A DNA stretch of 64,000 nt, taken from contig LSAX01000011.1 of assembly GCA_001557505.1 (NCBI GenBank), positions 434,001-498,000 on the forward strand. Reading direction: 5' to 3'. Under the pieces are notes generated by a model, which worked only from the letters and a program-made list of their open reading frames with translations, searched no databases and had not been told where the DNA came from. The first letter of the stretch is position 1. Each line of letters opens with the position of its first letter. The position numbers and the translations under genes were made by a program. Positions 58,611 through 64,000 of the stretch are shown one piece after another. Source of the stretch: Reticulascus tulasneorum. Taxonomy: Eukaryota > Ascomycota > Sordariomycetes > Glomerellales > Reticulascaceae.

Positions 58611-59589
58611 ATTCAGAGACGCTTGCGGGTAGATTGAAGGCAAAAATGAGACCAAAAGTGATTGATGAGATGAAGTAGAGCACCTAATATGAGCTGTGGA
58701 AAGCGGCCCAGGGTTGAGGGGTGGAAAGGAGGACATTCAGGAGACATTTACCTCCTTTATTCAGGACGCAGGAAAGTAGTAGCGACCACAATGATACCGT
58801 TGCAGGCCAATCCATTATGTCGTGCCAGGTAACACCCCCGCCCGCGTTGCACCAACATCTCCTATTCGGAAGTTGGTATAATAGTTAGTTGTTGGCTACA
58901 GATGGGGAAAGGATCAACGGCCGTGTTGATACGATGGGAGGAGGAGTTATCAAAGTTGGCAATGGGAACCAAGACTGGCTTGCTGGGCCAGGGGCAAAGC
59001 CGGGGGTAGAGGAAACTCTTGCCTCACAAACCAAAACCTGCAGGAGTGCATATTGCTTGTTCCATGTGTTTTTTGGGGGCTGAATAGTGCACTGCTGCAT
59101 GGGAGGCGATGAAATGTTGGTTACAGATAGAACGCTTTATGGCTTGGAAGACTAACACCAAAACCAGCCCCCGTTGACATTGCCAACGCCAAAGCTTGGA
59201 ACATCAGCTAGGAGTCAACTGAGGTAAGGCTACTAACACATCAAAGCGGCTCGAAATATGACGTCTAACGCGCCAAGGAGGGACCCAACGCTGAGTCCAA
59301 CATCCAACTGCGTCTCCACGGTTCAGATACGTGATCCCTGCTTCAACATCTCTCAAGATCGTTGTCCATAGTCCGCGATCTAATGCATTGCGTATCTTGG
59401 CCACACAATCCTTCAACTAGACCCATTACAAACTGCATCACTTTGACAATTTGAAACGATAGAAGGATTTCGTAACTACGCAAACAATGATGGTGCCTCA
59501 AGACCTGCCTATACCAGTGCTTCGGAAGAACCACACAACTCCAGAAGAAAAGACAAATATGAGCGTTATCCATGGTTACTCGCCAATCC
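58611..59589. other. Intergenic
   Basis: About 980 bases: the upstream flank of the four-cysteine protein gene and the 3' flank of the next minus-strand gene. No gene supported. Confidence 0.4.
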
Positions 59590-60941
59590 TCATGACCATT
59601 CTCTATTGATCATGGGCTCCAGCTTGTTCTCCGCCCAGACCATAACCTTTTGCACCCTGCCACAGCCTCCTGAGCCATCTTTCTCCCCGTCCCTTTCGTA
59701 GGGAGTATACTGGACTATGAGCCGACCATTCACATTTTTGATGAATTTCGGATCGTCCTCGTAGCGGCCCACCATCGTCTCGGTTCTCAAAGTTGCACCA
59801 GGGATTGCTTTTTTGAGTGCGGCCTCTAGTAGCTCTATCTTCGTAGCATATTTTTGAGATGAGTCATGTTCGCTGGGAGATTCATTAGAATGGAAATGCT
59901 CTTCGCGACACCTTCAGCGCTCAGATAACAGTTGCTCTTACCTGACAGCCTTGGTGAGGATGAAAATACTGACATCCCCGCCATTCTCGAACGGGTTATC
60001 GTGTTTCTCGGCGACGTCTGCGAGGCTTTGCCACTTCTTTCGATTATCCACCTGGTCTGGTGGTGTGCGCTGGGTGAGAATGTCTGGGCAAATCTTTTTG
60101 AAGACTGCGTCTGTTCTCTCCACAGTCTTATCCTTTGATATACGCTCTAAGAATGTGCTGGCTCCGCGAATGTTTTCCGGACCGGTGGATTCCCAAAAGT
60201 GGCCAGACCATAAGCCTCGTGCACTCTAACACTGTTAGTGAAGCTCAAATTGGGCAACCCTTCCGAGCACTTTCTAACCCACATACGATAATGATAACGG
60301 CTGTGCATCCCTGCAGCTCACCCATGGGCCACACGGCCCGCTTCTTGGGCCATTCGTAGAACTTTCCTGTTGCACCGATGGGTACTCCATCAATGAGCCA
60401 TGTGCTCACCTGCTTTTCTAATGGTCTTAGGTACAGCCACTCAACTATATCCTTGTTCTTGTCGAAAGCTGCGATAAACTGGTTCATCCTGTGTGTTGTG
60501 GGCCTTGATCCTACACTTTTCAGGGGTTGGGGACCAGGCGCCCGGTGGACCAACACGGCTCTGCGGTCAATGCAAGACTCTGATTGTTTGGACCTCTCCG
60601 CGAGAATTGGAGCAGCACATCCGCAACCAGCACATCGCTTTAAGGTGGGTTTCACGTCGAATGCTGTAACTAAGAAGCCAATTAGAACATTTGGCAGAGG
60701 ATTCGGACATAGCAATCCTGTTTGGCGAAGCTGGAAAGGTCAAGCATGTAAGTCAGGACTCACCAAGTTCAGCAAATCCCGGAAGCTCACAGCGATATTC
60801 ATCATCACGGGCTCTGACGACACCATCACGCTTGTTGGTGAGCTCATTTGACGCATTGGGGATCCTCAAAGGCTGGGAGTGCGGTTTGCTCGTAACCAGT
60901 CTGAAAAGACAGATCCCCCAGAGCACCTTGTTGAGAAGCAT
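59590..60941 (-). CDS. Secreted protein with GCTAVIII/GHFWES motifs
   Basis: Four exons (60941-60764, 60669-60287, 60225-59942, 59872-59590) close in phase to 375 residues. The signal peptide is MLLNKVLWGICLFRLVTSKP. A cysteine cluster follows (KRCAGCGCAAP, residues 70-80). The best conserved-looking part spans the second intron: WPMGELQGCTAVIII joined to SARGLWSGHFWEST (about 173-201), which reads as a buried beta strand followed by a short loop and strand. The C-terminal half is mixed alpha/beta with FLERISKDKTVERTD, GGDVSIFILTKAV and IPGATLRTETMVGRYEDD, ending NREWS. The GCxxVxIxS...GHFWE pattern occurs, as I recall, in a large group of fungal secreted proteins of unknown function. No catalytic motif is seen. 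Confidence 0.72.
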
Positions 60942-62103
60942 GGTTTATTGGGCTAACCGGTAGACTGAGCTGAGCTGAGATCGTAAGGAAGAGAAGTTGA
61001 TGAAGATGCAAAGGAGAATGAAAGAGTGGCAGTAGAGAAATTGGATATGCGGCCTCCTATAGAAGCAGCGGAGAGGGGGAGAAGGCTGTAATATGACATC
61101 TGGATATGCCGTGGGAAAGTTTCCAATGCATATGATAACACTTGATACTCCATCGCCACAACCTCCCCCGAGCCCCATCGGATGTCAACGCTTTTGGAGC
61201 CGTGCTGCAACATCGCAGGCATGTGATGTTGGTGTTGGTCTCCTTGAGTATCGATCGTTCATCCCACCCTATAGTGCCGTGACATGTTGGCCAATATACG
61301 CAGGCAGTACTTTACGCCGCGTAACATTCTTGGCAGATTATCAGTCCATGATAAGATGCAATAGCAGACTGAAGGAGATGCGGACATTGCAGTGACACGT
61401 TTGAGATGACTTCAGAGCAACAATCCAATGAGGAGTGGTGCTCAACCATCGTCTGTATGTTCTCTTCTTGCATCAAACCAGACATCCTGCATATTCGTTG
61501 GTGGACACAGCCTATTCATAGAGTGCAAGATAATTCAAGGGTTGTGGGTTGGCCAACATCGCCGTCTATCGTATTAGCTGAGTTGGGAGTCGACGCAACC
61601 AACGCAATGCATCGGATACCCCTTTCGTTCCACGATGCTAATCTAACACACACAACTGATAGGTGGACATTCACAACACAACTGAGGCAGGGGCAACTCA
61701 GACCAACATCAAAATAGAAATGATTCATGGTTCATTACCCCTGCAGCATGTGGCACAAGATGATTGAAGCGCTCGCGGCTGGATAGTTGGACAGTCTATG
61801 AATGCGCCCCCCCCCCCTTTTTCTGGCGCACTGTGTGTTTTGTTGGTTGTGTTATTAACCCCTCCCGCCCCAACTGCCAACATGTAAACCAACACTTACC
61901 AAACACCCAGGCCGCAAATACCGACCCAATCTCCGTGATGCAATTCCCCTCTCGGCTGACTCCTGGCATCTTCTTCTCAAACAAGCAACGCTTTGAGGAA
62001 CTGTGAGGACTGGCCGATGTACACAGTTTGATACTCCGTGACATTCTTCGACGCGTCCTTTCTCGCCAACATCTATTCTAAAACTGGGCCACGTTCAAAC
62101 AAG
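60942..62103. other. Intergenic between divergent genes
   Basis: 1.16 kb shared upstream region of the secreted protein gene (minus) and the ankyrin gene (plus). It contains a poly-C tract at 61808-61818. No gene supported. Confidence 0.45.
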
Positions 62104-63076
62104 ATGACATCCAAAGAAGCTACAGAGGACGCGAACGATGAGTACTGGGATGCTTTCAGTGATGGCGATGTCTCGAAAGTCAAGAAGGTACTCGACGCAC
62201 GAATCCTCGACTCATACTTTGTTGATTCTACTCTTGGTGATGTAATGGAAGGCGGCCGACTCGAGATGATGCGATGCTTGCTTGAGAGTGGTATGGTGAG
62301 TCTGGATAATTTGAGCAGCAAATCACTTAATAGTTTCAAGACGGTTGAAATGCTGGAGTTGTTCGCTGAGTTTGGGGTGGACTTCAAGAACCCAAGATAC
62401 AACGTTTTGCCGCAAGTAACAACTTGATATGATGACGAAACCCCTTCTAACACCGTACAACAGAAGTGTCGTGGACAACCGTGAGGCGCTCGATTGGCTC
62501 CTCGATCGCGGCGTGGATCCGAACTGCTCAAGCCCATGGGTGATCGGGGTCACTCCAGACGAGCGAGATGACACTTGCCAGGTGCTCAACGAGGCAGCAG
62601 CTCGCGGTGACATCGAGACATTCGAATACCTTGTTCAGCGTGGCGCTGATCCCTCCCGGAGCATCGCCCTCCATACGGCTATCAGGTGCAAGGATCCTAT
62701 CAAAACTGTCGAGATGCTCTCCCATTTGGTACAGAAGTATAAGTTTGATGTGAATGTCGAGGATGACCTTTGCGGGGGGCTGCGGTTCTTTTTGAAGTAT
62801 TTCTGGGCCCAGGGATCGCCAATGTGCTGGGCTTTGGCAAAGGACAACCTTGCAGCCGTTAAGTTTCTTCTGAGGCAAGGTGTTGATCCCACCGATACCT
62901 TCCATCTTCACATTGCGGTAGAGCGGGGATCGCTGGCATCAGTTCAGCTTCTCATCGAAGCCGGCGCGGATCCTTCAAGGGCCTATGAATCAGCCGTCAG
63001 GCTTGAAAAGCCGGACGTTGTTGAACTGTGTTTGGCGAAGGGCGCGAAGCCTCCACCGGCGCCGGCAGACACATGA
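62104..63076 (+). CDS. Ankyrin-repeat protein with a probable GC-AG intron
   Basis: Two exons give 306 residues. Exon 1 (62104-62411) starts MTSKEATEDANDEYWDAF and exon 2 is 62464-63076. Ankyrin-type helices are visible several times (for example ALDWLLDRGVDPN, TFEYLVQRGADPS, AVKFLLRQGVDPT, SVQLLIEAGADPS and VVELCLAKGAKPP), about seven repeats including degenerate ones. The intron 62412-62463 begins GCAAGT and ends CAACAG, with a TTCTAAC branch site. A GT donor four bases downstream breaks the frame, so the GC-AG reading is preferred. Ankyrin repeats mediate protein binding. No other domain, signal peptide or membrane segment is present. Such short ankyrin proteins are abundant and fast-evolving in fungi. 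Confidence 0.78.
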
Positions 63077-63798
63077 GAAGCCGGCGAAGGGTGTCGCTTA
63101 TTCTGGAGATGCGTTACAGGCCTAGCTATATTCTGAGTAGTTACTTGTGCTGCTCTTTTATGTCAGCTGCAAGAAATTCTTAGTTTTGGCAGTAGCTCTT
63201 GACACCCATGATCCCCGTGTGAACACTCGTGCTGCGGTCCGCCGAAGAGCTGGAAGGCGACCAACCCTACACCGAAAAAGGATTCAATAAAGAACACTGA
63301 CAACGTCTTGCTCCTCCTGTTGGACGGTTTGCTTGGCGGTTTCGTCTTCTCTCTCATTTATTTGTCTTTCCAAGTCAGACTCCTTTCGTCTCCCAACCTG
63401 TCGCATGGCTGCCGTCTCCAGGCATCAAACTTGCCCCGGTATCTGGTCCCACGAAGTGCATGGCTACACGTCGTCGCAGCAATAGCCAGAACCCCATTGT
63501 GCACATATCTTGTCATGATTGTCTCTACAAAAATAATCTATCAAGTCGGCATGAACCCAAGCCTATACGTATATCCAATGCCTTTATGACCGCCCCAGCC
63601 ATACCCAATGCTCCAGAAACCCAATATGGTGAAGCTACTACTGATATGTAGCTATACGGAACCTAACACCTGTCACCGAAATCCTTCATTTTTTTCATTG
63701 TCTTCCAAAACATGCCAACTCTGCCGACCCATGTCGTCAGCAGAGGGGTTCATCTCGGGAAGCCTTGAGCTTCGCCCTTCCATTAAGCCGTGTTCCCT
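63077..63798. other. Intergenic between convergent genes
   Basis: 3' flanks of the ankyrin gene and of the partial gene at the right edge. No supported gene. Confidence 0.4.
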
Positions 63799-63999
63799 CT
63801 AAAGAACATCCCACTGCTGGTTCCACGGTTTGTTCGTTTGCTGGTAATCAATGCCATGCTTGTAATTACTGATAAGCTCCTCCTGGTCCACGCCGCAGTG
63901 CGTCTGACCATCCCGCCCTTCAAACCATCCCAGGCCGTACGTCTTGTCCATTTCCTCCAACTTTTGCTCCATGCGGGCATTGCTCAGCTTCGTAGTCCC
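63799..63999 (-). CDS. 3' end of a gene cut by the window edge
   Basis: The last 66 codons before a TAG (63801-63799) read GTTKLSNARMEQKLEEMD, then YGLGWFEGRDGQTHCGVDQE and KHGIDYQQTNKPWNQQWDVL, clearly protein-like. The gene enters from the right, so its start, length and family are unknown. I do not recognise the tail. Confidence 0.55.
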   Translation of the reverse strand, partial: GTTKLSNARMEQKLEEMDKTYGLGWFEGRDGQTHCGVDQEELISNYKHGIDYQQTNKPWNQQWDVL

Positions 64000-64000
64000 G

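Noticed and set aside
1..64000. CRISPR arrays, operons, riboswitches and prokaryotic signals
   Set aside because: Not expected and not seen in this intron-bearing fungal sequence.

Overview
This 64 kb window comes from a filamentous ascomycete, most likely a Sordariomycete and possibly Hypocreales. Genes are spaced far apart. They carry introns of about 48-116 nt with GT..CTAAC/CTGAC..AG signals, have long pyrimidine-rich leaders, and include fungus-specific families (WetA, FLC/TRP-like, AIM24, GPI-anchored wall proteins). I saw no tRNA, rRNA, CRISPR array or intact transposon. Exon joins were inferred by hand from splice signals and reading-frame continuity; no search was run.

Housekeeping part (about 3.5-43.8 kb). 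In order: a secreted agmatinase-like ureohydrolase (3593-5150, +, 8 exons); a Cys-rich GPI-anchored protein (7560-8247, +); an F-box protein (8534-9166, -); an HD-domain phosphohydrolase (9658-10314, -); a CBM48/AMPK-type glycogen-binding-domain protein (12930-13817, +); an amidohydrolase_2 (14887-15976, +); an unrecognised Pro-rich protein (16757-18658, -); an AIM24 homologue with a Pro/Gln-rich N-terminus (20273-21744, -, 5 exons); 2-isopropylmalate synthase of leucine synthesis (23016-25434, -, 9 exons); a small secreted six-cysteine protein behind a 15-bp tandem repeat (27496-28058, +); a conserved-looking unknown (33793-34653, +); the conidial maturation regulator WetA (37372-39144, +); and an FLC-type TRP-like membrane protein with a small C-terminal exon (41394-43754, -). 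Intergenic stretches of 2-6 kb separate many of these.

Accessory part (about 43.8-64 kb). This part looks gene-poor and A+T-richer by eye. It contains a decayed gene (49652-50104), a possible secreted-protein relic (about 48.4 kb), and several genes that become visible only when many short exons are joined. These are a 655-residue protein with an unusual Cys6 cluster (50887-53298, -, 8 exons), a possible 81-residue one-TM protein (53971-54393, +), a secreted Cys-rich/KEKE/TM protein (55975-57099, -), a four-cysteine small secreted protein (58275-58610, -), a 375-residue secreted protein (59590-60941, -, 4 exons), an ankyrin-repeat protein with a probable GC-AG intron (62104-63076, +), and the 3' end of one more gene (63799-63999, -). 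The mix of putative secreted proteins, a putative regulator and pseudogene debris resembles a fast-evolving effector-type island. That reading is inference.
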